Origin: CAYFPO01 sp964345035
GTDB taxonomy: Bacteria; Fidelibacterota; Marinisomatia; SCGC-AAA003-L08; GCA-002704045
Length of the DNA: 64,000 nucleotides
NCBI GenBank assembly: GCA_964345035.1
Contig: CAYFPO010000007.1
Location: 5,177-69,176 of the forward strand
Reading direction: 5' to 3'
The notes below the pieces were generated by a model, which was not told the origin of the DNA, made no database searches, and saw nothing but the letters and a program-made list of their open reading frames with translations. The translations under genes and the position numbers were made by a program. Shown here piece by piece: positions 46,050 to 54,779 of this stretch. Each line of letters begins with the position of its first letter. The stretch's first letter is position 1.

Positions 46050-46790
46050 ATGAAAAAAATTAACATCTTACTAAGTACCTCCGTAGCTCTTTCTTTGGTA
46101 ATGGGAGCAGCTACTGTAGGTATCAACAAAGCTCTAACAGAATCTGTCGGGTCGAAAGTAAATCTTTCAGTGGACTCACAAGAAGATGTTTACGGCTTAC
46201 AATTTGAAATCAAATACAACACCGATGAATTAAATTTGAATTCAGTTTCCTCAAAATTAGAGGGATTCACATTTGAATATAGAGAAAAAGAAAACGGTAT
46301 TGTAAAAGGTCTGATGTTCAGTCTGGAAGGCGTTGCTCTTTCTACTGCAAATTCTGTATCAGATCTATTGGAATTTGATTTCACTTCAAAAAATGGTTTT
46401 GATGGATCAAGCACAGTAAATTTCAATGAAGTTATTCTAGCTGGCGAACATGGTACTTCAATAGAAGTCAGTACAAACTCATTTGAAGTAAACGCAGGTG
46501 CTGCAATTCCTGATAAAACCAATTTAAATAAAAACTATCCAAACCCATTTAATCCTACAACTCAGATAGAATACTCTCTTGCTGACGCAGGAATGGTTTC
46601 GCTGATTGTTTATGATTTGAATGGCGCTGAGGTAAATACTCTGGTGTCTGAATCAAGAGATGCCGGTCATTACACAGCAGTTTGGACTGGAATAAATAAC
46701 CAAGGTAATCCGGTTGCAAGTGGTCGTTATATTCTGAAAATGACTGCACCGAATTATACCGAAACAATTACCATGACTCTCCTTAAGTAA
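46050..46790 (+). CDS. Secreted cohesin-like protein with type IX sorting domain
   Basis: 246 aa from ATG 46050 after AAAGGAG. The signal peptide (MKKINILLSTSVALSLVMGA) is followed by a cohesin-type beta-sandwich at about 28-150 (GSKVNLSVDSQEDVYGLQFE, IKYNTDELNL, LLEFDFTSKNGF, STVNFNEVILAGEHG), then a full sorting domain (NKNYPNPFNPTTQIEYSL ... VVWTG-like AVWTGINNQGNPVASGRYIL ... ITMTLLK). It probably sits on the cell surface or is released. A dockerin-like ending exists on another secreted protein in the window; whether they bind is untested. Has its own promoter and terminator. Confidence 0.85.
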   Translation: MKKINILLSTSVALSLVMGAATVGINKALTESVGSKVNLSVDSQEDVYGLQFEIKYNTDELNLNSVSSKLEGFTFEYREKENGIVKGLMFSLEGVALSTANSVSDLLEFDFTSKNGFDGSSTVNFNEVILAGEHGTSIEVSTNSFEVNAGAAIPDKTNLNKNYPNPFNPTTQIEYSLADAGMVSLIVYDLNGAEVNTLVSESRDAGHYTAVWTGINNQGNPVASGRYILKMTAPNYTETITMTLLK

Positions 46791-46812
46791 TTAAAACACA
46801 GTAGAGTTGTTG

Positions 46813-46845
46813 AAAAGCCCTGTTCGGCCGGACAGGGCTTTTTTC
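46813..46845 (+). terminator. Rho-independent terminator after the cohesin-like gene
   Basis: AAAAGCCCTGT (46813-46823) pairs with ACAGGGCTTTT (46832-46842) around TCGGCCGG, followed by more Ts. It lies 22 bases after the stop codon and makes the gene monocistronic. Confidence 0.95.
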
Positions 46846-46928
46846 ATGGATAATACTTGGTTTTAATTCCCTACCAAAAGTAATATAGACGAATCTGAAT
46901 TTATAACTATTCATCTATTGTTGATAAA

Positions 46929-48275
46929 ATGGGACTAAATATTGTCATAATTGGTGTGGGGGAAGTAGGGTATAACCTTGCCCGATCTCTGAGTAAAAGT
47001 GATTATGAAATTACAATTATCGATATTGACCCTGCAAAATGCAGTAGGGTTACTGATAATATTGATGCACAGGTCTATGAAGGTGACGGAGCATCACAAA
47101 GATTGTTGGAGAAAATAAATATGCAGAATGTTGATTTTCTGCTTGCCTTAACCAGGATCGATGAAGTCAATCTCGTAGCCTCGAGGATTGCAAGAAAAAT
47201 GGGAGCAAAGAAAATAATCTGCAGGTTACGGAATACAGAATATCAACACCGAGACGCTGTAATTACTCCTGAACAATTCGGCATAGATTATGTCACCTAT
47301 CCTGAAAAGGCAGCAAAGGATGAAATAGAAATGCTGATTCGTCAATCTTCCACTGCAGAAATTCAAAAATTTAAAAATGGTGAACTTACTTTGGTGGGAA
47401 TTCAGCTGGAACCTTCATCACCACTTATCGGCAGGTCAGTAATGAGTGTTGAATTGGCAAATCCATTTGTTCCACATAAATTAGTGGTGGTAAATAGAGA
47501 AGAAAAAACATTTGTTCCACACCAAAACACAAAATATAAAAAAGGTGATATTGCATATTTCATTGGGAAATCTCGTGATATTGATAAAATCCAAAAAATT
47601 GCTGGTAAGCCTGCCATAAAAGTAAATAACATTATGATTTTGGGTGCAGGTAAAATTGGTCGACTGCTTGCTAAATCTCTCCAATCTGATTACAATGTCC
47701 GCTTGATTGAAAAAAATAAAGAAAAAGCTGAATGGGTAAGTAATAATTATCCTGATACATTATTGTTAACCGGCAGCGGAACAGATATTGAATTTCTCGA
47801 GGAGGAACATATTTCTGAAGTGGACTGTTTTATTGCTGTAACTGAAAGTGAACAAACCAATATACTTTCCGGCATTCTTGCAAAAGATCTTGGAGCAAAG
47901 CAGGTTATAGTACACATAATCACTACTTCATATCTTCCGGCTGTCCGACGTGTGGGTGTAGAAGCTATTGTTAGTAAAAATATTTCAGCAGTGAATGAGG
48001 TGATCAAATATATCAAAAGTGATGTATCTGTGTCCATTTCTCGATTTGAGGATATAGATATTGAAGTCCTCGAATTAGCTGTGAATACAGATTCAAAATT
48101 TGCCCGAAAAAACTATTCCATTGACAAAATTCCAGAAGATATTGCTCTTGGTGCAATTGTCAGAAACGGAAAATCAATCATTCCCGATTTAAACACTCAT
48201 ATCCAACCACATGATGAATTAGTTGTGTTCACTAAAGAAGAAAACATAATCAAAGCCGAAAACCTCTTTCAATAG
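46929..48275 (+). CDS. trkA: Trk potassium uptake regulatory protein TrkA
   Basis: Cytoplasmic gating subunit of the Trk channel. 448 aa made of two RCK units: NAD-binding folds IVIIGVGEVGYNLARSLSKS...ITIIDIDP (residue 4) and IMILGAGKIGRLLAKSLQSD...VRLIEKNK (about 235), each followed by a TrkA-C domain. 6 bases before trkH, forming a two-gene potassium operon. Confidence 0.95.
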   Translation: MGLNIVIIGVGEVGYNLARSLSKSDYEITIIDIDPAKCSRVTDNIDAQVYEGDGASQRLLEKINMQNVDFLLALTRIDEVNLVASRIARKMGAKKIICRLRNTEYQHRDAVITPEQFGIDYVTYPEKAAKDEIEMLIRQSSTAEIQKFKNGELTLVGIQLEPSSPLIGRSVMSVELANPFVPHKLVVVNREEKTFVPHQNTKYKKGDIAYFIGKSRDIDKIQKIAGKPAIKVNNIMILGAGKIGRLLAKSLQSDYNVRLIEKNKEKAEWVSNNYPDTLLLTGSGTDIEFLEEEHISEVDCFIAVTESEQTNILSGILAKDLGAKQVIVHIITTSYLPAVRRVGVEAIVSKNISAVNEVIKYIKSDVSVSISRFEDIDIEVLELAVNTDSKFARKNYSIDKIPEDIALGAIVRNGKSIIPDLNTHIQPHDELVVFTKEENIIKAENLFQ

Positions 48276-48281
48276 CATGGA

Positions 48282-49760
48282 ATGATTAGAAAACAAGTAT
48301 TTCATATTGTTGGACTGATATTGATCTTTTTGGGACTTTCAATGCTTTTCAGTGCAGCATGGAGTTTCTATTATGATTATATTCTAGGTCAGGAAGATGA
48401 TCTCTACCCATTTATAAAGTCAATTTTAATTACCATTTCAGTTGGTTCAGCATTATCTCTTTTAACCCGTCCAAAACACAAAATTGAACTCAGTAACAGA
48501 GATGGATTTGCTATTGTTACAATTGGATGGATTGCAATGGCAACCTTTAGTGCATTTCCATTATTTTTCTATGGACATGGATTTACATATGTAAATGCAT
48601 TTTTTGAAGTAATGTCTGGTTTAACAACAACCGGTGCAAGTGTATTGGGGCATTCTTCAACAATGGAAATTGAATCACTTCCCCATGGGATTCTATTCTG
48701 GAGGAGCTTCACACATTTTATTGGTGGAATGGGGATAATTGTATTCAGTATTGCAATTTTACCACTGTTAGGGATGGGAGGAGTCCAGCTTTTCAGAGCA
48801 GAAGTTGCGGGTCCAGTCGCCGATAAACTAACTCCCCGGGTTAAGCAGACAGCTAAAATGCTTTGGAGTATATACGTGGGATTTGTATTGTTAGAAACTC
48901 TTATTCTGTGGATTGAAGGCATGGATATACACGCAGCATTTTGTCATTCTTTCGGTACCATGGCAACTGGTGGATTTTCAACGAAAAATGCAAGTGTGGG
49001 CGCATACAATCCGCTGATACAATGGACTATTATATTTTTTATGTTTTGTGCAGCTACAAATTTTTCACTCCATTTTTTGTTCTTATCAAAAAAATCACCG
49101 GAATATACCAAAGATACTGAATTCAAATTTTATCTTGCAATGATTGGGATTTTCAGTCTCTTATTTCTTATTAATATTGTTCAATCCAATCTTTATGAAT
49201 TTAACCTAAACTCTATTCGGCATTCCGTTTTTACATCAGTTTCTCTTTTAACCACAACCGGATTTGGAACAGAAAATTTTGAAAATTGGCCTGCCTTATC
49301 CAAAACATTGATATTCTTTCTGTTTTTCATCGGTGGATGTGCAGGATCTACTACAGGCGCAATGAAAATAATCAGAACAATTCTTGTCGGAAAATATCTC
49401 ATGTCCGAGATCCGAAAAATGCTTCACCCGAAAGGTGTATTCCCCCTAAGGATCAGCGGAAATGTTGTACCGGATGAAATTGTTAATACAACATTGGGAT
49501 TTTACCTGTTTTATATTTTTATTTTTGTGACAACAGCATTGGTATTTTCAATGTTGGGACTGGATATTGAGACTTCATTAACTGCCTCAGCTTCGGCAAT
49601 TGGAAATATTGGTCCGGGTCTTGGTACAATCGGACCCTGGGAAAATTGGGGGCATTTTCCAGATTTAGCAAAATGGCTGGCTAGCTTCTGCATGCTCCTT
49701 GGAAGATTAGAAATATTTACTGTGATGGTTTTATTCAGTCGGGGATTCTGGAAAAAATAA
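48282..49760 (+). CDS. trkH: Trk potassium uptake membrane subunit TrkH
   Basis: Potassium channel-like transporter, 492 aa, about ten membrane segments. Selectivity-filter elements of the four repeats are visible: MSGLTTTGASV, FGTMATGGFSTKNASVG, VSLLTTTGFGTENF and ASAIGNIGPGLGTIGP. FIGGMGIIVFSIAILPLLGMGG is a family block. Works with TrkA upstream. Confidence 0.95.
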   Translation: MIRKQVFHIVGLILIFLGLSMLFSAAWSFYYDYILGQEDDLYPFIKSILITISVGSALSLLTRPKHKIELSNRDGFAIVTIGWIAMATFSAFPLFFYGHGFTYVNAFFEVMSGLTTTGASVLGHSSTMEIESLPHGILFWRSFTHFIGGMGIIVFSIAILPLLGMGGVQLFRAEVAGPVADKLTPRVKQTAKMLWSIYVGFVLLETLILWIEGMDIHAAFCHSFGTMATGGFSTKNASVGAYNPLIQWTIIFFMFCAATNFSLHFLFLSKKSPEYTKDTEFKFYLAMIGIFSLLFLINIVQSNLYEFNLNSIRHSVFTSVSLLTTTGFGTENFENWPALSKTLIFFLFFIGGCAGSTTGAMKIIRTILVGKYLMSEIRKMLHPKGVFPLRISGNVVPDEIVNTTLGFYLFYIFIFVTTALVFSMLGLDIETSLTASASAIGNIGPGLGTIGPWENWGHFPDLAKWLASFCMLLGRLEIFTVMVLFSRGFWKK

Positions 49761-49761
49761 A

Positions 49762-50712
49762 ATGAAATTGTGTCAGATAGATGAATTTAAAGTAGGGAAA
49801 TCTGTTCAGGGGTTTTATTTATGCAAAGAAAAACAAGTAAGAAACACGCGGAATGGTGATTTATACCTTGATTTATTACTGGTGGATGGTTCGGGAAGTG
49901 TTCACGCAAAATTATGGGATCATGTTGATACGTTCATGAACAGATTTATAAAGGGGGATGCAGTTGCAGTGAAGGGAATACCTACAGAATATCACAATGA
50001 AATTCAGTTAACTATTACCCAAATTAATAAAGCCACAAATGAAAAATATAACAAGTATGGATTTAACCCTTTACTGCTGATTCCGTCTTCAGAAATTCCA
50101 CCTGAAAAATTATGGAAAGAACTCCAATCTATAATTAAAAAGATTACTGACTCAAATGTGCAGAATCTGTTAAAAATAATCTTTGACAAGCATAGAGAAA
50201 TAATTTCCATATTACCTGCGTCGGTACACCATCACCATCCGGTACGTGGTGGATTTCTGGAACATATTGTATCTACAGGAAGCATTGCAGTTAAGTTAAA
50301 AAACCAATATAAAGATGTGAATAATGATTTAGTAATTGCAGGTGTGTTGTTACATGATATTGGAAAAATTAATGGTATGACCGGTGAACTTGAATCTGAT
50401 TATACTTTAGATGGTCATCTCATCGGTCACACAGTGCTCGGTTGGGAAATTGTGAAAAATGCAATTTCTGAAATTAAAGAGTTTGATGATGTTTTGGCTA
50501 AAAAGCTGGAACATATCATAATTGCCCATCAGGGAAAGCAAACAGACGGGGCTCCTCGGATTCCTAAATTTCCTGAAGCATTATTGGTTCATTATATTGA
50601 CGAGATCGATGGTAAAATTGACCTAATGATACGAACTATTAAAGAGGACAATAATTTAGAGGAATGGACGGACAAAAGAAATATATTTCGTACTCAAATC
50701 TGGAAAAAATAG
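49762..50712 (+). CDS. YhaM-like 3'-5' exoribonuclease (OB fold + HD domain)
   Basis: 316 aa. N-terminal OB fold (about 10-90, GDLYLDLLLVDGSGSVHAKLWDHVD) and C-terminal HD phosphohydrolase (about 155-290) with HHHPVRGGFLEHIVSTGS, VLLHDIGKINGM and IAHQGKQTDG...FPEALLVHYIDEIDGKI. This layout is that of YhaM/Cbf1, which degrades RNA (and DNA) from the 3' end. One base after trkH, so perhaps read with it. Confidence 0.9.
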   Translation: MKLCQIDEFKVGKSVQGFYLCKEKQVRNTRNGDLYLDLLLVDGSGSVHAKLWDHVDTFMNRFIKGDAVAVKGIPTEYHNEIQLTITQINKATNEKYNKYGFNPLLLIPSSEIPPEKLWKELQSIIKKITDSNVQNLLKIIFDKHREIISILPASVHHHHPVRGGFLEHIVSTGSIAVKLKNQYKDVNNDLVIAGVLLHDIGKINGMTGELESDYTLDGHLIGHTVLGWEIVKNAISEIKEFDDVLAKKLEHIIIAHQGKQTDGAPRIPKFPEALLVHYIDEIDGKIDLMIRTIKEDNNLEEWTDKRNIFRTQIWKK

Positions 50713-50767
50713 TTCAAATATTTAACAGCAGATTGGTTAAATTTCATTTAAAATAACGAAGGGAAAA

Positions 50768-51292
50768 ATGAAAAATATCAAAAATATTACAATTACCGGC
50801 ATCATACTGGTTGCGGTAGTTTCAAGATTTATACCACATCCGCCGAATTTTACGCCTATTCTTGCAATTTGCATGTTCAGTGGGATCATGTTTCAGGATA
50901 AAAAATTAAGTTTCCTGATTCCAATTATTATGATGGTAATTAGTGATGCATTTCTTGGATTTCACAATAATTTGTTTTGGGTGTATGGAACATTACTTCT
51001 CATAGTTGGTATGGGCATATATATGCAAGATAAAGTTAAATTACCCACTGTAATTTTAGGTGTAACATCAAGTTCGATAGGCTTTTTTCTAATCACTAAT
51101 TTTGGTGTGTGGCTGGGGAGTATTTCATATCCCCAAACATTGTCAGGATTAGCATTATGTTATACTGCTGGGATTCCTTTCCTGAAAAATACAATCCTAA
51201 GTAATTTCCTGTTTTCCGGGATATTTTTTGCCGTATATAGTATAGTAAGTAGAATCATCCCGGAATTGAAATTCAATCCTCAACAACATTAA
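50768..51292 (+). CDS. DUF6580-like integral membrane protein
   Basis: 174 aa with about five membrane segments. N-terminal ITITGIILVAVVSRFIPHPPNFTPI and FLIPIIMMVISDAFLGFHNN are, as far as I recall, the signature of the DUF6580 putative transport family, which looks like the S component of ECF vitamin transporters. Followed after one base by an outer-membrane protein gene and, convergently, a B12-riboswitch gene, so a vitamin transport role is conceivable (inference only). No riboswitch precedes this gene itself. Confidence 0.75.
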   Translation: MKNIKNITITGIILVAVVSRFIPHPPNFTPILAICMFSGIMFQDKKLSFLIPIIMMVISDAFLGFHNNLFWVYGTLLLIVGMGIYMQDKVKLPTVILGVTSSSIGFFLITNFGVWLGSISYPQTLSGLALCYTAGIPFLKNTILSNFLFSGIFFAVYSIVSRIIPELKFNPQQH

Positions 51293-51293
51293 T

Positions 51294-52838
51294 TTGAAAA
51301 AATATAATCATTTCTATTTCAAAAACCGCTCTTATCCGGAGCGGTTTTTACTTTTAGTACTATTCATCATCTCTTCATTACTAATCGGAAATGAATCTCA
51401 ATTTATATCTATTCAAACAGATCAGACAGGACAATCACAGTTTTTGATTGATATAAATTCACCGGGGTATTTCCCCGATATTAAAATTGGATCTATTCGA
51501 TATGATGGTACCTTAAATCTACCTATAGGAATCTACAAAATTACTGAATTTCCTCACTCATCAAATTCAGATACAAACGAAGTAAGAAATTTTTTCAACT
51601 GGAAACAAGGCGATTTTGAGTATAGAGAAATCAGCATTGGAGCAAAGTCTGCAAGTATTGATAGCGGCAGGATTCGCTTTTCCGGATTTGGCAGGTCGTT
51701 TCCCGGGAATGACGGCAGATTGGGACCACCCGGCTCTGATTATAAAGGAAATGTACTACAGAATTATTTATTAGAATATGAAAAGGAATATAGAAATGGT
51801 GAATTTACTTCCGGATTCGCCTACCATAAGGAAAATGTGGGTTTACCGACAGTTGGTTCTTCAAACGGATTTAGAAACACTGAGTCTTTCCATCTAAGTA
51901 CCGATTACAATGTTAAATTGAAAAAAATGAACATCGTCTCCTCATCAGCTTTCCAAATTGGAACTTTTGACAGGGAGGGGCATACTGCAGAATATTTGGT
52001 TAAATGGCTGGATGTTTCAGGAGATTATGAACTGAATGATAATAATTGGTTCATCATTCAATATTCTGGTAAAAAACTATCGGTTGAATCAAAGGAATTA
52101 CTCCAGGATATTTCAAGTATTGCAATTAATCATACAAAACTAAATTATTTTTATCATAAACCAACTTTTGGAATTTCAGTAAGCATTGATGCTCTTGGGT
52201 CAACAGTTTTTCCGGGAATTGAGATTAGTAAAAACCTGTTTGATTTTCAATTTTCCATAAAACGCAGTATTGCCAATGAAATGAATACTACGGATTCTTT
52301 AAAATTCACCAATGTGTCTGTAATAAATAATAATGTTTCAGTAAAATATAATTCAGATCGCTTCTTGCATTTTAATACAAAAATTACCGGGATGTATTTA
52401 GAATGGGATAAATATCAATTCCCCGGAATTTCAGGTCAATTCCAAATTTCTCAACCATGGATATCTTTATCGGGAGAAGGTGTCTATTATAATTCTCAGG
52501 ATATATTGGTAAGTCGATATGGACATTTATCTGCTAATCTGCATCCGGTTTTATGGTGGACTGACAGATACAGATTTTCTGCAGGGATAGAAGGCATTTA
52601 TTATCATTTGCCAGGTACATTTACTCTTGATCTAAATTCCATTACCGGTGTTACAAATGAAATAGCAAACCCTGCAAATGTTGGATTTATTAATTGGAAA
52701 TTTGGATTGAAGGTAAAAAATTTCAGTCTGACATATTATACAAGTTTCCTGTCAAATCAGGAAATAAATATATCACCAGCCATTATCCCGATAGAGCCTT
52801 TCTCATATTTGGCAGTTGATTGGCGATTTATAAATTAA
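51294..52838 (+). CDS. Outer-membrane beta-barrel-like protein
   Basis: 514 aa from TTG 51294, one base after the DUF6580 stop; no ATG, GTG or TTG occurs between there and the signal peptide core (FLLLVLFIISSLLIG, about 18-32). The mature part alternates polar and hydrophobic residues in many strands with Gly/aromatic borders and ends in ...FSYLAVDWRFIN, resembling porins. Family not recognised. Oddly, an intrinsic-terminator-like hairpin lies inside codons 10-19. It converges on the B12-regulated gene with 2 bases between the ends. Confidence 0.78.
   Translation: MKKYNHFYFKNRSYPERFLLLVLFIISSLLIGNESQFISIQTDQTGQSQFLIDINSPGYFPDIKIGSIRYDGTLNLPIGIYKITEFPHSSNSDTNEVRNFFNWKQGDFEYREISIGAKSASIDSGRIRFSGFGRSFPGNDGRLGPPGSDYKGNVLQNYLLEYEKEYRNGEFTSGFAYHKENVGLPTVGSSNGFRNTESFHLSTDYNVKLKKMNIVSSSAFQIGTFDREGHTAEYLVKWLDVSGDYELNDNNWFIIQYSGKKLSVESKELLQDISSIAINHTKLNYFYHKPTFGISVSIDALGSTVFPGIEISKNLFDFQFSIKRSIANEMNTTDSLKFTNVSVINNNVSVKYNSDRFLHFNTKITGMYLEWDKYQFPGISGQFQISQPWISLSGEGVYYNSQDILVSRYGHLSANLHPVLWWTDRYRFSAGIEGIYYHLPGTFTLDLNSITGVTNEIANPANVGFINWKFGLKVKNFSLTYYTSFLSNQEINISPAIIPIEPFSYLAVDWRFIN
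51321..51349 (+). terminator. Terminator-like hairpin inside the 5' coding region
   Basis: AAAAACCGCTC (51321-51331) and GAGCGGTTTTT (51339-51349) form an 11-bp stem with a 7-base loop ending in a five-T run. It lies 29 bases after the DUF6580 stop but within the first 20 codons of the outer-membrane protein frame. It could end the upstream transcript or act as an attenuator opened by translating ribosomes. Confidence 0.75.
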
Positions 52839-52840
52839 AT

Positions 52841-54127
52841 TTATTTCATTAACAGCATTTTACCGGTTTTAGTGCCACTTGAAGTAGATAATCTGTAAAA
52901 ATAGGGTCCTGATACTTCATTTTTAAAACTAACTTTCACCGAATTCATCCCAGGTGAAAATATAGATTGTTTCTCTGCAAAAATTTGTGTACCAAGTGCA
53001 TTATATACAGATAATGTCACATTATCTGGTGTATCCAGAAAAAATGAAATTGTAGTTTCCGGATTGAATGGATTTGGATAATTTCCAAATAGTTTAAATT
53101 CATCCGGAGAGATTATTTGTTCGGTAATGGATAATGGAGAATTCCAAAATGCAAAGGAACCGGGTATGCCTCCAACTGAATGCCTTACCACTTCATTGCT
53201 GTTAGAATCCAGAACCACCACTTCATCCGGTGCAATAAAATCATCTGAAAGTCCCAGATAAACATATTCACCGTTTGCAGCCATTGAATATACATACTCA
53301 AAATCTTCAGTACCTATTCTGGTTTCTGGAATAATTTCCAGATTTTCATCCAGCTTAGCAATACCACCATTCCAGGTTCTATACACCGAACCCTGATAGG
53401 TAGTTATATCACCGCCACATAAAGCCAAACTATTCACACCATAATTCTGGATTGTAATTTCTCCTGTGGATAGATTAATGGATGATGTGCCGGTAAATTG
53501 TGTCCAGGACTCGTCATAAAATATGCGTGCGATATAAAGTACGCCATCGTGCAGCACCATTTGGCCGGGTCCCGTACCTACATCATAAGTAGTCACAACC
53601 GTGTTGGATTCCGGGTCAATTGCAGCCACCAGGTTCCCATCACTCCAATCGGAATGTAGTACGATGGATACATAAATCAGATTACCGTCTGTTACCATCA
53701 TCTCAGGTAATCCGTCAACCGGAATGGAAGTGATGAAATTATAAGTTGTCATATCAATTATAGAAATTGATTGTGTATCCCATTCGGTTAAATATCCGTA
53801 ATTGCCTAAAACAAGCAATTCTCTTGGCACTGAATTATTAGTGTCTATTGTTTGGGAATAGGTAATGCTTCCGTCATCTTCCTCAATATCATACACACGA
53901 ATCTGACTTGAGCCATTCAGGATAACGTAGAGTGTATTGTCAACAACGGTCATAGATTGCCCGACATTCCCGATGGGATTGTCTATTGCTTCTGTGATTT
54001 CAAAATTTCCATTTTCAACCCACAGAGAAGCATCATTTGAGTAGAAGTCCCCTTCACACAGAATAAATGCAGATTCAGCTGAAATTGCAATGGAAATCAT
54101 AAAGATTAATTGGATCAGTATTTTCAT
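52841..54127 (-). CDS. BtuG-like secreted beta-propeller with type IX sorting domain, B12-regulated
   Basis: 428 aa from the ATG at 54127, which follows AAAGGAG; the longer frame to 54154 runs into the terminator. Signal peptide MKILIQLIFMISIAISAES, no lipobox. The mature start (AFILCEGDFYSNDASLWVEN, GQSMTVVDNTLYVILNGSSQ) matches the DUF5074/YncE-like pattern of BtuG, the surface propeller that binds cobalamin in Bacteroides; propeller blades continue to about 335 (MMVTDGNLIYVSI, GQMVLHDGVLYIARIF, GEYVYLGLSDD). The last 80 residues are a type IX sorting domain (FGNYPNPFNPETTISFFL ... TGKMLLMK). Preceded by a cobalamin riboswitch and terminator, so expressed when B12 is scarce. Monocistronic. 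Cobalamin binding is inferred. Confidence 0.85.
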   Translation of the reverse strand: MKILIQLIFMISIAISAESAFILCEGDFYSNDASLWVENGNFEITEAIDNPIGNVGQSMTVVDNTLYVILNGSSQIRVYDIEEDDGSITYSQTIDTNNSVPRELLVLGNYGYLTEWDTQSISIIDMTTYNFITSIPVDGLPEMMVTDGNLIYVSIVLHSDWSDGNLVAAIDPESNTVVTTYDVGTGPGQMVLHDGVLYIARIFYDESWTQFTGTSSINLSTGEITIQNYGVNSLALCGGDITTYQGSVYRTWNGGIAKLDENLEIIPETRIGTEDFEYVYSMAANGEYVYLGLSDDFIAPDEVVVLDSNSNEVVRHSVGGIPGSFAFWNSPLSITEQIISPDEFKLFGNYPNPFNPETTISFFLDTPDNVTLSVYNALGTQIFAEKQSIFSPGMNSVKVSFKNEVSGPYFYRLSTSSGTKTGKMLLMK

Positions 54128-54143
54128 TTTTACTCCTTTAAAC

Positions 54144-54173
54144 AAAAAACCCACAATCGTGAATCAAGTGGGT
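54144..54173 (-). terminator. Riboswitch expression platform (intrinsic terminator)
   Basis: On the minus strand, ACCCAC (54168-54173) pairs with GTGGGT (54149-54154), followed by TTTTTT (54144-54149). It stands between the aptamer and the AAAGGAG site of the BtuG-like gene (54133-54139), the arrangement of a transcriptional OFF switch when cobalamin binds. Confidence 0.85.
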
Positions 54174-54214
54174 AATTTAAATTTCCTGACCTTAATCCAC
54201 GAAGGTAATATAGA

Positions 54215-54320
54215 AAGTGAAAGTATCTGGCTTGTCCCATGCAGGGGCTTCACAGTTGCGGGTCAGCTTCGGATTTCAACCGAATTCCTTCCAGTTAGTA
54301 TGATTGAATTTACAGGCTAA
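54215..54320 (-). promoter_or_regulatory. Cobalamin (B12) riboswitch aptamer
   Basis: Read on the minus strand, the conserved core is unmistakable: GGAATTCGGTTGAAATCCG, then GAAGCTGACCCGCAACTGTG, then AAGCC, and later the B12-box-like GCCAGATACT (54222-54232). The peripheral arms are short, so it may belong to the compact AdoCbl-variant/class II type. It lies in the leader of the BtuG-like gene, whose start is about 90 bases downstream. Confidence 0.93.
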
Positions 54321-54442
54321 GTTACTACCTCAGAAACAATTATTTTTTCAATTTATTATGAAATTACCCAATGATTTATACCTGTTTATCCAAGTAACTT
54401 ATAAGCTGATTTTAAACTAATATTTTACTAAAGGAGGCTAAA

Positions 54443-54772
54443 ATGAGTGAATTTATAAGTGAATTTACAGATGAAAATTTCACTGAAGAAGTGCTTCAAT
54501 CCCCAGTTCCTGTATTGGTTGATTTCTGGGCTGAATGGTGTGGACCTTGTAGAGCACTGAATCCGGTTATTGAAGAAATTTCAAAAGAATATAACAGCAA
54601 AATAAAATGTGGAAAGGTGAATGTGGACCATAGTCCAAACACTGCATCAAGTTACGGGATAAGAAGTATTCCCAGTTTATTATTTTTTAATGATGGAAAA
54701 GTCAGTGAACAATTGGTTGGTGCTGTGCCAAAAAATCAAATTACTAATATTTTGGACGGGTTAACAAAATAG
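54443..54772 (+). CDS. trxA: Thioredoxin
   Basis: Cytoplasmic thiol-disulfide carrier, 109 aa. DFWAEWCGPCRALNPV with the CGPC active site, and SYGIRSIPSLLFF with the cis-Pro. AAAGGAGG precedes the ATG. Seven bases before trxB, its reductase. Divergent from the riboswitch-controlled gene. Confidence 0.97.
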   Translation: MSEFISEFTDENFTEEVLQSPVPVLVDFWAEWCGPCRALNPVIEEISKEYNSKIKCGKVNVDHSPNTASSYGIRSIPSLLFFNDGKVSEQLVGAVPKNQITNILDGLTK

Positions 54773-54779
54773 GACATTA

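Noticed and set aside
54090..54320. 76-codon plus-strand frame over the riboswitch
   Set aside because: It lies antisense to the cobalamin aptamer and terminator; the composition is explained by RNA structure and the product resembles nothing.
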